A stretch of DNA of 64,000 nucleotides from Neopusillimonas maritima (GCF_040930455.2 NZ_CP170494.1), one strand, 5' to 3'; shown: positions 18,145-25,982, counted from the first letter of the stretch. The notes: generated from the letters alone by a model not told the origin. Numbers and translations are program-made.

Positions 18145-18549
18145 TTAACCCAAATAAGCAACGCAGTCCACCTCAACATTCACACCCTTGCGATGCGGCG
18201 TGCCACCTGTACAAGTACGTGTGGTTTTTTCTCCCTGCATAAACTCGCGAAACGTTTCATTAAAAGCGGGGAAATCGGCAACATCGCGCAAACACACGCG
18301 CATATTCACCACCTGCGCCATTGTGGCACCACCGGCTTCCAAGACGGAACGCAAATTGGTTAACACTTGAACGGTTTGTTCACGGATATCTTCCGACACC
18401 ACTTCTTTGGTTTCAGGGTTCAACGGCCCCTGCCCGGACACATAAAGAAAATCGCCGGCACGAATCGCCTGCGCCAAAGGAGAAGGCGTATTCTGATTGG
18501 TAAAACCAGTCGTTGGTGCAGACTGGCTATGAATGATCTCTTTCGGCAT
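18145..18549 (-). CDS. RidA/YjgF family protein, possible enamine/imine or 2-aminomuconate deaminase
   Basis: A 134-residue Rid-family protein: FLYVSGQGPLNPET near the start, DIREQTVQVLTNLRSVLEAGGA in the helix, and an Arg (residue 111) at the position that binds the substrate carboxylate, although the usual PARS motif is changed to TTRTCT. RidA hydrolyses reactive enamines/imines, and relatives in nitrobenzoate and aminophenol pathways deaminate 2-aminomuconate. It is the last gene after the carboxymuconolactone-decarboxylase-like gene. With the nearby tautomerase and 3-hydroxyanthranilate-dioxygenase-like gene, a deaminase role in this pathway is likely. General detoxification remains possible. 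Confidence 0.82.
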   Translation of the reverse strand: MPKEIIHSQSAPTTGFTNQNTPSPLAQAIRAGDFLYVSGQGPLNPETKEVVSEDIREQTVQVLTNLRSVLEAGGATMAQVVNMRVCLRDVADFPAFNETFREFMQGEKTTRTCTGGTPHRKGVNVEVDCVAYLG

Positions 18550-18578
18550 AACAACACCCTTTAAAAACAGTTGGCAAA

Positions 18579-19025
18579 TTATTTTTCAGCAGCAGCGGCT
18601 TCGCGCTTGGCGATACTGGCCAATTGTTCCGCGCCGCGATTCGCCGCAGACATCCCACGGAAGAGGAAACACAGGTTCACAACCGCTTGCATTTCCTCCC
18701 AGCTTGCCCCCGCCTTGCGCGCGGCAATACCGTGCAGTACCGAAGCATCGCTGCCGTCCATGAGCAACATGCCAAAAAGCATCAGCTGTGCTGTTTTGAC
18801 ATCGAAGCATTTTGGGTACATGGCGTGTTCGCGAATGCGTTCCTGCATGTCCACAATTTCGGGGTCAAGAGCGCCCGTAACATGCAAGCGCGCTTCAATG
18901 CGTGGGGGCACAAATCCCAGAAGCTCTTCATAAATTTTGCCGCGCTCCTCGACGCTTGCTTTCTTATCGGCGTATTCACCAATAGAGTTACGCACAATTT
19001 CTTTGTCTATACGTGGGGGAAGCAT
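18579..19025 (-). CDS. Carboxymuconolactone decarboxylase (CMD/AhpD) family protein
   Basis: A 148-residue helical protein whose core, TAQLMLFGMLLMDGSDASVLHGIAARKAGASWEEM, matches the CMD domain. The CxxC pair of AhpD peroxidases is absent while the His is kept, so it is closer to the gamma-carboxymuconolactone decarboxylase branch than to thiol peroxidases. It precedes ridA by 29 bases and shares its direction. In this context it could decarboxylate or isomerise an acyclic ring-cleavage product. No measured activity can be inferred. An AT-rich region with an inverted repeat lies just upstream. Confidence 0.75.
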   Translation of the reverse strand: MLPPRIDKEIVRNSIGEYADKKASVEERGKIYEELLGFVPPRIEARLHVTGALDPEIVDMQERIREHAMYPKCFDVKTAQLMLFGMLLMDGSDASVLHGIAARKAGASWEEMQAVVNLCFLFRGMSAANRGAEQLASIAKREAAAAEK

Positions 19026-19063
19026 AGGAATCCTTAAGTTCTATTAACACCAAAAACAATCGA

Positions 19064-19089
19064 TTTAATATAAAAAAATCGATATTAAA
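19064..19089. promoter_or_regulatory. AT-rich inverted repeat before the CMD-RidA gene pair
   Basis: Arms TTTAATAT (19064-19071) and ATATTAAA (19082-19089) flank a ten-base spacer, and ATCGAT occurs twice in the same stretch. It lies 39 bases upstream of the CMD start, between that gene and the end of the tandem-HTH LysR gene. A LysR-type site (T-N11-A within dyads) would fit, making this a candidate autonomous promoter for the CMD-RidA pair. Confidence 0.4.
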
Positions 19090-19113
19090 CTGTACATGAA
19101 ATTAATGGATTTG

Positions 19114-20325
19114 TCATGACACCGATCGCGCGATAAAGCGAATTTCATCCATCAATAATTGCGCAAGCGGTGACGAATGCGCTTGGGTTCGGGTAAGGAT
19201 GCCAATCGATCGCTGAGCAATAGGGTAGTCATCGGCCAAGCGCACTAACGCACCCGATTGCAGGTCGTGGTGAAATAGACGGCGGGCACCGGCGCTGATT
19301 AGATCGCTTTCCAACAACAACCCACGAATCGTGGAAACATCGGACGACTCAACCGATACCCTGGGACAATTGACGCCCTTTTGCTGAAGTGCGGAAAACA
19401 AGGCTTCGCGCGTCGGTGTCCCTGCAGCAGGCAATACCCAGCCAGCTTTCACCACGTCTTCCAATGTCACATTACGCTGTTGCGCCAAAGGGTGATCGGC
19501 GCGCGCAACGACCACAATCGGATCGTCGAACAAGCGCTCACTGACCAGGCCTGCATGCTGCTCCAGAGGTTGAAGTGCGCCCACAACCAAATCCAGGTCA
19601 CCGCACCACAAACCCGCCACCAGCGTATCGAACGAACCTTCGTGCGTTGAAATTTTCAATTGCGGATAAGAGGCCAACAAACGCGAAATAGCCGGGGGTA
19701 GAATGCTGGCGCCGCCAAACGGCAAGGCACCCACCGCAATACTTCCCTCGAATTGCCCCTTGACGCGATTCATTTCAACCCGGGCAAGCCGTAACTGAAC
19801 CAAAGCCCGTTTAAGGTGGTTCAACAAAATATCGCCGGAACGAGTAAAGCGGAACGTTCCCGCAACCTGCTCATATAAAGGAACGCCAATACTTTGCTCG
19901 AGGTCACGCAACGCCATGCTGACAGCGGGCTGCGAAACACCAAGCTCTCGGGCCGCCGCACTCATATGGCGTAGCTGGGCAAAAGCAAGAAAAATATTAA
20001 TACGTTGTTGACTTACCGCCAGCGAAAAAATGGGCGCATTGGGTGACAACATCCGGTTTGCATGAAGCATCTCAAGGCTGCGGCGTGCTACTGCCATTTC
20101 CTGAAAGGCAAAATCAACACGCCGATACAGGATATTGCCGAATTCCGTCAGCAACATGCCATGCGCATTGCGCTCAAAAAGACTGAAGCCAATTTCCGAC
20201 TCCAACTCGTCGATGGCATGAGAAACAGAAGAGCGGGAACGACGCAGCACGTCACCCGCTCTTTTCATGCTGCCCTCTTTGCAAATGGCGTGAAACGCCC
20301 GAAGATGTTTTGGGGCCGGAAGCAT
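19114..20325 (-). CDS. LysR-family regulator with two tandem helix-turn-helix domains
   Basis: About 403 residues, roughly 100 longer than a standard LysR protein. The extra length is a second LysR-type DNA-binding domain. The first starts at MLPAPKHLRAFHAICKEGSM and continues through SRSSVSHAIDELESEIGFSLF. The second is QRINIFLAFAQLRHMSAAARELGVSQPAVSMALRDLEQSIGVPLYEQ. A normal substrate-binding domain follows (GSIAVGALPFGGASILPPAI to the end). I chose the start at ATG 20325 because longer forms run into the tautomerase gene. The gene sits between the TRAP-tautomerase genes and CMD-RidA, so it probably regulates this module. Confidence 0.88.
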   Translation of the reverse strand: MLPAPKHLRAFHAICKEGSMKRAGDVLRRSRSSVSHAIDELESEIGFSLFERNAHGMLLTEFGNILYRRVDFAFQEMAVARRSLEMLHANRMLSPNAPIFSLAVSQQRINIFLAFAQLRHMSAAARELGVSQPAVSMALRDLEQSIGVPLYEQVAGTFRFTRSGDILLNHLKRALVQLRLARVEMNRVKGQFEGSIAVGALPFGGASILPPAISRLLASYPQLKISTHEGSFDTLVAGLWCGDLDLVVGALQPLEQHAGLVSERLFDDPIVVVARADHPLAQQRNVTLEDVVKAGWVLPAAGTPTREALFSALQQKGVNCPRVSVESSDVSTIRGLLLESDLISAGARRLFHHDLQSGALVRLADDYPIAQRSIGILTRTQAHSSPLAQLLMDEIRFIARSVS

Positions 20326-20345
20326 GATTAAAAAGCGGGGGAGCG

Positions 20346-20540
20346 CTAACGCTCCCCGCGCTCTGCCGCAGAAATACCGGCAATCCCCCAATGGGTGCGC
20401 GGGACCTCATCAACCAAAACCCGAATGTTCTGATGAGGCGCATCCAAAGACGCATGTATCGCTTCAGTAACCGCGGCAATCAGTTTGGCCACGTCCTCGT
20501 CGCTGCGGCCTTCCATAATGGAGAGTCTGGCAATAGGCAT
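20346..20540 (-). CDS. 4-oxalocrotonate tautomerase family protein
   Basis: A short 64-residue protein starting MPIARLSIMEGR. After Met removal Pro1 is the catalytic base, Arg11 and Arg39 (NIRVLV) sit at the substrate-carboxylate positions, and a Trp follows near residue 50. The start at 20540 is supported by AAGGA seven bases upstream and by the need for an N-terminal Pro; a longer in-frame form would destroy this. It is 13 bases after the TRAP large permease gene. It probably converts an enol intermediate to its keto form in the ring-cleavage pathway. Confidence 0.88.
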   Translation of the reverse strand: MPIARLSIMEGRSDEDVAKLIAAVTEAIHASLDAPHQNIRVLVDEVPRTHWGIAGISAAERGER

Positions 20541-20553
20541 GTTCAAATCCTTG

Positions 20554-21882
20554 TTAATTGGGGAACAGCCAAAGCAGGCCGAGTGTAATGGAAGGCAAGC
20601 CAACCATCAGGGCCAAACGAACCAGGTCGGACATAATAAATGGCACCACCCCCTTGAAAATTGTTGCCATGGGGACGTCTTTGGCAATGCCGTTAATAAT
20701 GTAAACATTCATACCCACCGGCGGCGTTATCAGCCCCATTTCCATGGCAACCAGCGCAATCACCCCAAACCAGATGGCTTTCTCATCGGGAGCCAAACCG
20801 TAAAATTCGAGCCCCATCACGATAGGCAGGAAAATCGGAATGGTGATCAGAATCATGGACAGGCTGTCCATCACGCAACCCAACAGCACATAGATCAGGA
20901 TCAGCACCAGCATAATGCCGATGGGATGAATACCCAGCGTTTGAACCCAGTCGGACGTCACGTTCGGAATCTGACTGACCGCCATCAGCGAATTCAACAT
21001 ATCGGCGCCGAGCAGAATCAAAAAGATCATGCCCGTGCCTTTGGCCGTTCCGGAAATACTGTCTGCCAAACCGCCATTCTTAAGGCCGCCCGACTTCCAT
21101 GCCACGGCACCTGTAGCCAGAACACCCACGGCGGCGGCTTCGGTGGGTGTGAAAATACCACCATAAATACCACCGATGACCACCAGGAAAATCAGCACGA
21201 CCGGCCATGTTTTAGCCAACGTTTGCATACGCTCGCGCCAGGAATGCGGCTCGACACCGGGCCCGGCTACGCCAGGATTACGACGCACCACAATCCCAAT
21301 GACAATCATGTAGCCAATAGCGGCAATAATCCCTGGAACCAGGGCCGCCATGAATAATTTGGCGATATTTTGCTGCGCCATAATGGCATAAATGACGAGC
21401 GGGACAGACGGCGGAATCAATATGCCCAGCGTACCGCCCGCAGCAATGGAGCCGGCAGCCAATGAGGGCGCGTACTGATGGCGGCGCAACTCAGGCAATA
21501 CGACCTGGGTCATGGTTGCCGCGGTCGCCAGCGATGAACCACAAATTGCGCCAAAGCTGGCACACGCACCCACACCGGCCATCGCCATGCCGCCACGCCA
21601 ATGCCCGATGAACGAGTTTGCCGCTTTAAACAACGCGCGGGACAAACCGCCATGCGTGGCGAACTGCCCCATTAAAAGGAACAGCGGCACCACCGACAAA
21701 TCGTACAAGGAAAAACGGGAAAACGGTGCATGCTTGAGCACCGACAAAAGCGGGTTAAGCCCGGTAATCCATACATAACCGACGGCGCCGGCCAGGAACA
21801 TGGAGATACCAATATGAACCCGCAGTGCAAGCAGCACCATCATGAAGGCCAGCATTGCCAGCCCGATTTCAACACTAGTCAT
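20554..21882 (-). CDS. TRAP transporter large permease (DctM family)
   Basis: A 442-residue integral membrane protein with about twelve hydrophobic segments. It carries DctM-family landmarks such as GACASFGAICGSSLATAATMTQVVLPELRRHQY near residue 110 and GGTLGILIPPSVPLVIYAIM, then a long cytoplasmic loop and a second half ending with LLGCVMDSLSMILITIPIFLP. It is the Na+-driven channel component of a TRAP importer. It overlaps DctQ by four bases. Binding protein and small subunit genes are upstream in the same operon. Confidence 0.94.
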   Translation of the reverse strand: MTSVEIGLAMLAFMMVLLALRVHIGISMFLAGAVGYVWITGLNPLLSVLKHAPFSRFSLYDLSVVPLFLLMGQFATHGGLSRALFKAANSFIGHWRGGMAMAGVGACASFGAICGSSLATAATMTQVVLPELRRHQYAPSLAAGSIAAGGTLGILIPPSVPLVIYAIMAQQNIAKLFMAALVPGIIAAIGYMIVIGIVVRRNPGVAGPGVEPHSWRERMQTLAKTWPVVLIFLVVIGGIYGGIFTPTEAAAVGVLATGAVAWKSGGLKNGGLADSISGTAKGTGMIFLILLGADMLNSLMAVSQIPNVTSDWVQTLGIHPIGIMLVLILIYVLLGCVMDSLSMILITIPIFLPIVMGLEFYGLAPDEKAIWFGVIALVAMEMGLITPPVGMNVYIINGIAKDVPMATIFKGVVPFIMSDLVRLALMVGLPSITLGLLWLFPN

Positions 21883-22379
21883 GAATCACGCTTTGAGCAT
21901 TCGAGATGAAAATTGAACAATGCGGCAACACCCAGCAGCGAAAAGCAGATGGGCAGAGGAATATAAGCCCACCATACCGGCACGTTCAGTACCATGGTGC
22001 TTTCCGAATAATCGCGGATTTCCCACATACCCACATAAGTGCGCCAGGCAATAAGAAAAGACACTGCTGCCAGAATCAGTGCGGCTATTGCGTCCAGAAC
22101 ATGCTTGAGCCGGTCGGATGCCCACAAAGTAAAGAAGTCGACAAAAACATGCCCGCGTTTGAATTCACAGTAAGGCAGGCACATGGCAATGGCCACAGCC
22201 GTCAACAACTGAACCAATTCATAGTCGCCGGGCACGCCGTAGTCGATTGTATTGCGCCCGATAATACTGGTAACGGAAAGAAGGGCTTCCCCTATTAACA
22301 GGAAGAAGCCCACCCCCGCGAGTACGGCGCAAAAACCTTCTACGTACTTACGTACTTGCGAAAAGATTGAAACACTCAT
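21879..22379 (-). CDS. TRAP transporter small permease (DctQ family)
   Basis: A 166-residue protein with four membrane segments and the typical DctQ block YGVPGDYELVQLLTAVAIAMCLPYCEFKRGHVFVDFF. It lies between DctP and DctM with four-base ATGA overlaps on both sides. It couples the large permease to the binding protein in the TRAP complex. Confidence 0.92.
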   Translation of the reverse strand: MSVSIFSQVRKYVEGFCAVLAGVGFFLLIGEALLSVTSIIGRNTIDYGVPGDYELVQLLTAVAIAMCLPYCEFKRGHVFVDFFTLWASDRLKHVLDAIAALILAAVSFLIAWRTYVGMWEIRDYSESTMVLNVPVWWAYIPLPICFSLLGVAALFNFHLECSKRDS

Positions 22380-23422
22380 TTTTTATTATATTTTTCCACC
22401 AATGCACGGGCATCGTCATACAAAGCCTGGCCGTCCATGCCTTTGTCGTTCATTTCGTCGATCCATTGCTGGGCAACTTCGGAAGACGCGTCTTTCAACT
22501 TGTTCACTTCTTCCTGAGACCATTCATAAATGACGCCACCGGCTTCCTCGGCAGCTTTACGACCTTGTACGTCGGCAGCCTGAAAGCGGCTGGCGATCCA
22601 GGCAGACGTTTCAGCACCGCTGTTGTCATCGATGACTTTTTTCAGGTTGTCTGGCAGGCTGTCGTATTTGGCTTGATTCATGACATAAACCATCGTCGAA
22701 GTCGCCATGAAATTACCTGAATCGTCTTTGATTTCAGCATGGTATTTGGTGAGCTCGTCGAGTTTCACCGAAGGCACCACTTCCCATGGCACCATCAGGC
22801 CATCGAGCACGCCTTTGGAAATACCCTCAACCGCTTGCGGCAGTGGCATGCCCATTGCATTGGCGCCGATATCCGTCAGGAACTGATTGCTCATACGTGA
22901 AGCAGCACGGATTTTCAGACCCTGCATCCCTGCAACTGTCTTGACCTCTTTGTCACGCAGGTGAAAGTAGTTTGGCCCATTGACCCAGATACCAATCGGC
23001 TTGAGTCCGGCGAACTCTGTTTTAAGCGCATGCTTCTCTGCAAATTCCCACAAGGCACGCGATGTGTTCTGGTGATCGGGCGCAAAGAACGGCAGTTCAA
23101 ACACCTCGGAAATAGGGAAGCGCCCTGGGGTATAACCGGGCAATGTCCAGACAATATCGGCCACACCGTCACGTGCTTGCGTTAACAGCTGGGGAGGCGT
23201 ACCACCCAATTGCATGGCTGGATAGATCTGGCATTCCAGACCGCCATCGGACTCTTTCTTGATCTTCTCGCACCACGGTACGATCATGTCCCAGTGGGCT
23301 GTCGTTGCGGTCGGCAGGAAGTGTGCAACCTTAAGGGTTACCTTTTCCGCTGCGTTGGCCTGGGTGGCAAAACCACCGGCAACCAGCAAGCTCAATAATG
23401 TGCGACTAATGATATTTTTCAT
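22376..23422 (-). CDS. TRAP transporter solute-binding protein (DctP family)
   Basis: A periplasmic receptor of 348 residues. A signal peptide (MKNIISRTLLSLLVAGGFATQANA) precedes the family start KVTLKVAHFLPTATTAHWDMIVPWCEKI, and the ligand Arg is in LKIRAASRMSNQFL. The fold is that of receptors for carboxylates and aromatic acids. As first gene of the minus-strand run DctP-DctQ-DctM-tautomerase-LysR, it should be transcribed from the 317-base interval upstream. The cargo is presumably the acid degraded by this module. Confidence 0.93.
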   Translation of the reverse strand: MKNIISRTLLSLLVAGGFATQANAAEKVTLKVAHFLPTATTAHWDMIVPWCEKIKKESDGGLECQIYPAMQLGGTPPQLLTQARDGVADIVWTLPGYTPGRFPISEVFELPFFAPDHQNTSRALWEFAEKHALKTEFAGLKPIGIWVNGPNYFHLRDKEVKTVAGMQGLKIRAASRMSNQFLTDIGANAMGMPLPQAVEGISKGVLDGLMVPWEVVPSVKLDELTKYHAEIKDDSGNFMATSTMVYVMNQAKYDSLPDNLKKVIDDNSGAETSAWIASRFQAADVQGRKAAEEAGGVIYEWSQEEVNKLKDASSEVAQQWIDEMNDKGMDGQALYDDARALVEKYNKK

Positions 23423-23739
23423 GGAGCCTCCGTTGATAAAACGTTATTACATTGGATCACAGCGATTCGTGCCCGAACTTTGGCATGGTAACGAAAAGAC
23501 GCCTATTCTTGCGCTAAACGCCTTGCTGCGTCGATACCAAAATACTTCTAATACTGCCTAAAAATTTTATATGCGTAGTGATTTTAAAAAAATTCACGCA
23601 CTCGCGTGTGAAAATAAAACCCTACATGTGACGCAGTTAGCAAAAGTAACACATTTCCATAGTGGCGCCCGGCACTAAAATCGATTTTTCTTGGATATTT
23701 CAAACATAACAGTTCAAACATAACAGCAAAGGAACGCGC
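23423..23739. promoter_or_regulatory. 317-base divergent intergenic region (TRAP operon / MBL hydrolase)
   Basis: This is the longest gene-free interval in the window. It must hold promoters for the TRAP operon (minus) and the metallo-beta-lactamase gene (plus). I see an imperfect dyad, TTCACGC and GCGTGTGAA at about 23592-23611, and a 14-base tandem repeat at 23699-23726. No convincing -35/-10 pair could be fixed on either strand. No RNA gene or small coding frame with a ribosome site was recognised in it. Confidence 0.5.
23699..23726 (+). repeat. Two-copy tandem repeat TTCAAACATAACAG
   Basis: The 14-base unit is repeated exactly and without a gap at 23699-23712 and 23713-23726. It ends four bases before the AAAGGA ribosome site of the metallo-beta-lactamase gene. 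It may be a duplicated activator/repressor half-site or a recent slippage duplication in the leader. Confidence 0.7.
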
Positions 23740-24666
23740 ATGACATCAGGGTTTGACATTAACTGCTGCGGCCATGGGTTGCAATTGGGCAAAGTGGAAA
23801 TCACCCGTGTTCAAGACTATTACGGCCCCGGCTTTATCAGCAATTTCATGTTTCCGGAAGTTCGCCCCGAAATGTTCGAGGCCCATAAAGACTGGCTGGT
23901 GCCGACTTTTTACAATCCGGAATCCGACAAAATCACCTCAACGATTCACAGCTGGCTGGTTCGCACCGAACATCACACTATTTTGATTGACGGCTGCGTG
24001 GGCAACCACAAAGAGCGCCCGCACAACGAGCGGTTCAACATGCGTAACGAGCCCTGGCTGGAGCGCCTGGCGCGCGCCGGTGCGCGGCCCGAAGATGTGG
24101 ATTTCGTGATGTGCACCCACCTTCACGCCGATCACGTGGGTTGGAACACCCGCCTGGTTGACGGCCGCTGGGTTCCCACCTTCCCCAACGCAAAATATAT
24201 TTTTTCACGCAAAGAATTCGAGCGCTGGGATACACGGCGCCCCGACTATGTTCATACCACGGCTGAAGAAAATGTTTTTGAGGACAGCATTCTGCCTATT
24301 GCTGAAGCCGGACAGATGCTGTTGGTGGAAGACGGCTATACCGTTGATGATTTGCTTACCGTGGAAAGCGCCATTGGCCACACCCCCGGGCACGCAAAAA
24401 TCCGGCTTAAAGATCAACACCACCACGCGCTGTTTTGCGGCGACGTGATTCACCACCCCATTCAACTGCCTTACCCGGAAGTTTGGTCACGCTTCGATGA
24501 TGACCGCGTGAAAGCACTCGAAACTCGTCTGGCCGTGCTCAATGAATGTGTTGATCACAATATCCTGATGCTGCCCATGCACTTTGCCGAACCATTTGTA
24601 TGCCGGATCAAGCACAACCCGGAACGCACCGACCACCCTTCCTTCCTGCCTATCTGGGGGCCGTAA
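23740..24666 (+). CDS. Metallo-beta-lactamase-fold hydrolase
   Basis: A 308-residue MBL protein with the dizinc motif His127-Leu-His129-Ala-Asp131-His132 (CTHLHADHVGW), a further His in IGHTPGHAKIRL, Asp in FCGDVIHHP and a late His in MLPMHFAEPF. It has no signal peptide. Relatives include lactonases (AHL and others), and with the pathway context a lactone or cyclic-ester hydrolase is plausible. The start ATG 23740 has AAAGGA at proper spacing. The gene is divergent from the TRAP operon, and its 3' end overlaps the convergent cysteine hydrolase by 17 bases. Confidence 0.82.
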   Translation: MTSGFDINCCGHGLQLGKVEITRVQDYYGPGFISNFMFPEVRPEMFEAHKDWLVPTFYNPESDKITSTIHSWLVRTEHHTILIDGCVGNHKERPHNERFNMRNEPWLERLARAGARPEDVDFVMCTHLHADHVGWNTRLVDGRWVPTFPNAKYIFSRKEFERWDTRRPDYVHTTAEENVFEDSILPIAEAGQMLLVEDGYTVDDLLTVESAIGHTPGHAKIRLKDQHHHALFCGDVIHHPIQLPYPEVWSRFDDDRVKALETRLAVLNECVDHNILMLPMHFAEPFVCRIKHNPERTDHPSFLPIWGP

Positions 24667-25261
24667 GTATTTGAATAATGTCTTCCGACGGGCAAACAAT
24701 ACCAATATTGTTGCGTACCGTCGCCAACGCACCTTCGTGGCCCGCTTTACTGTTACTGTTCACGCAATCTTCCGGCACCACGATATAGTAACCACGAAAG
24801 AAACCTTCGCGTAACGTTGAGTCGACACAGACGTTGGTGGCAACGCCTGTGACGACCAATGTCTTCACCCCAAGCGACTGCAGTTGGGCATGCAGATCCG
24901 TTTCAAAAAAAGCGCTGTAATGGTGTTTGGTAACAATCGGCTCACCGGGTTCGGGCTGCAAGCGGAAAAACTCGACACCCCAAGTACCCTCAAGGCAACA
25001 CCCTTCGTCTCGTCGCTTCACCCGATAAGGTTCGTTCAGATACTTAAAGTCGTAAACCGAACGAATCCAAACCACCGGCATGCCGGCCGTGCGGGCGACA
25101 TCTACCAAACCTTGAATGCGATCGGCCAACGCGGGCGCAAAACCCACGTTGTAACCCCTTTCGCGGTGCAAATAACCACCTTCTGCGCAGAAATCATTCT
25201 GCATATCTACGACCAGCAACGCCGTCGATTCTGGGTGAACCTGCGCTTCAAGCAATGACAC
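24650..25261 (-). CDS. Isochorismatase-like cysteine hydrolase (second copy of the type)
   Basis: About 203 residues with the amidohydrolase triad: Asp in LLVVDMQNDFCAEGGY, Lys in VTKHHYSAFF and Cys in ATNVCVDSTLREG. It is clearly related to the enzyme at 15448 but different in sequence. I start it at GTG 25261, preceded by an AGGGGCAGGA stretch; the longest frame would reach 25309 and overlap the dioxygenase gene by 31 bases. It follows the 3-hydroxyanthranilate-dioxygenase-like gene on the same strand. An amide-hydrolysing step (maleamate-like) on the cleavage product is likely but unproven. Confidence 0.8.
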   Translation of the reverse strand: MSLLEAQVHPESTALLVVDMQNDFCAEGGYLHRERGYNVGFAPALADRIQGLVDVARTAGMPVVWIRSVYDFKYLNEPYRVKRRDEGCCLEGTWGVEFFRLQPEPGEPIVTKHHYSAFFETDLHAQLQSLGVKTLVVTGVATNVCVDSTLREGFFRGYYIVVPEDCVNSNSKAGHEGALATVRNNIGIVCPSEDIIQILTAPR

Positions 25262-25278
25262 CGTATCCTGCCCCTGAA

Positions 25279-25806
25279 CTAGTCGCGCCCGGGTGCGACG
25301 GTACCGCACTTCTTACACGTACGAAACTCCAGCGAGGTGTAGTAGTTGTCGTAAGCACGCCCAACCGGATCTTTGCGGTAATCGTCGACCACATAGGTTT
25401 CTTCATGCAAAAAGTTATCGCACTTCGGACAGAACCAATGGAAGCGATCTATTTCGCCCGGCTTTCGCGCACGCTCGATAATGAACTGGAAAGCATCCGG
25501 TGCAAACCGGGGTGAATGCGGCACAAACGGCTCTTGATACAACACCGACCCCTGCGGCACATGCGCAATTTTCGTTTCACCCTCCGGCGTGCGGTAGTGC
25601 AGGTCGAGATCGCCAATTAAGGAAAACTGAATCTCATAGCTGGGATTAATGTGAAACTCGCTACGATACGTGCGCCCGCGGGCAATAAATGCCAACGACT
25701 CATCATTCAGCCAAAGCTGGTGAGTATATTTACCGGTTTCTTTAAGGTGCTTAACGATCCCGTCGAGATCGATATTCGGCATTTCAAATTTATCTAGTAC
25801 AACCAT
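25279..25806 (-). CDS. 3-hydroxyanthranilate 3,4-dioxygenase-like cupin
   Basis: A 175-residue cupin that aligns by eye with bacterial 3-hydroxyanthranilate dioxygenase (NbaC/HaaO). Iron ligands are His52, Glu58 and His97, with Arg48 four residues before the first His, Glu111 in IERAR, and two C-terminal CxxC pairs (126/129 and 164/167) forming the rubredoxin-like iron site. The usual GPN-x-R-x-D-Y-H-x-x-x-x-EEFF region is changed to RGRTYRSEFHINPSYEIQF, and the Arg after HSP is shifted by one. The substrate may thus differ from 3-hydroxyanthranilate. No ACMS decarboxylase or aminomuconate semialdehyde dehydrogenase lies nearby. Confidence 0.82.
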   Translation of the reverse strand: MVVLDKFEMPNIDLDGIVKHLKETGKYTHQLWLNDESLAFIARGRTYRSEFHINPSYEIQFSLIGDLDLHYRTPEGETKIAHVPQGSVLYQEPFVPHSPRFAPDAFQFIIERARKPGEIDRFHWFCPKCDNFLHEETYVVDDYRKDPVGRAYDNYYTSLEFRTCKKCGTVAPGRD

Positions 25807-25982
25807 GGTGCCTCCAGAATAGAAGAGAACAGGATCAACGCAGCAACCCCATTACGACGCTTTGATTGTCACACAAGCGAACGCAAAATAGTGTTCGAAA
25901 ATATTTTTAGCGGGCAACAAAGTCTTTATAAGCCACAAACTTTACGAAAATCAACGTCTGTGCCGCGGGTAAACCGACGCGC

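Noticed and set aside
20485..21357. Long plus-strand reading frame (290 codons) opposite the TRAP large permease
   Set aside because: The product is a His/Asn/Gln-rich low-complexity chain, the mirror of a hydrophobic membrane protein. It has no ribosome site and lies wholly antisense to a clear DctM gene.
23699..23726. Tandem repeat as a CRISPR or iteron array
   Set aside because: Only two units, no spacers, no cas or replication genes nearby.
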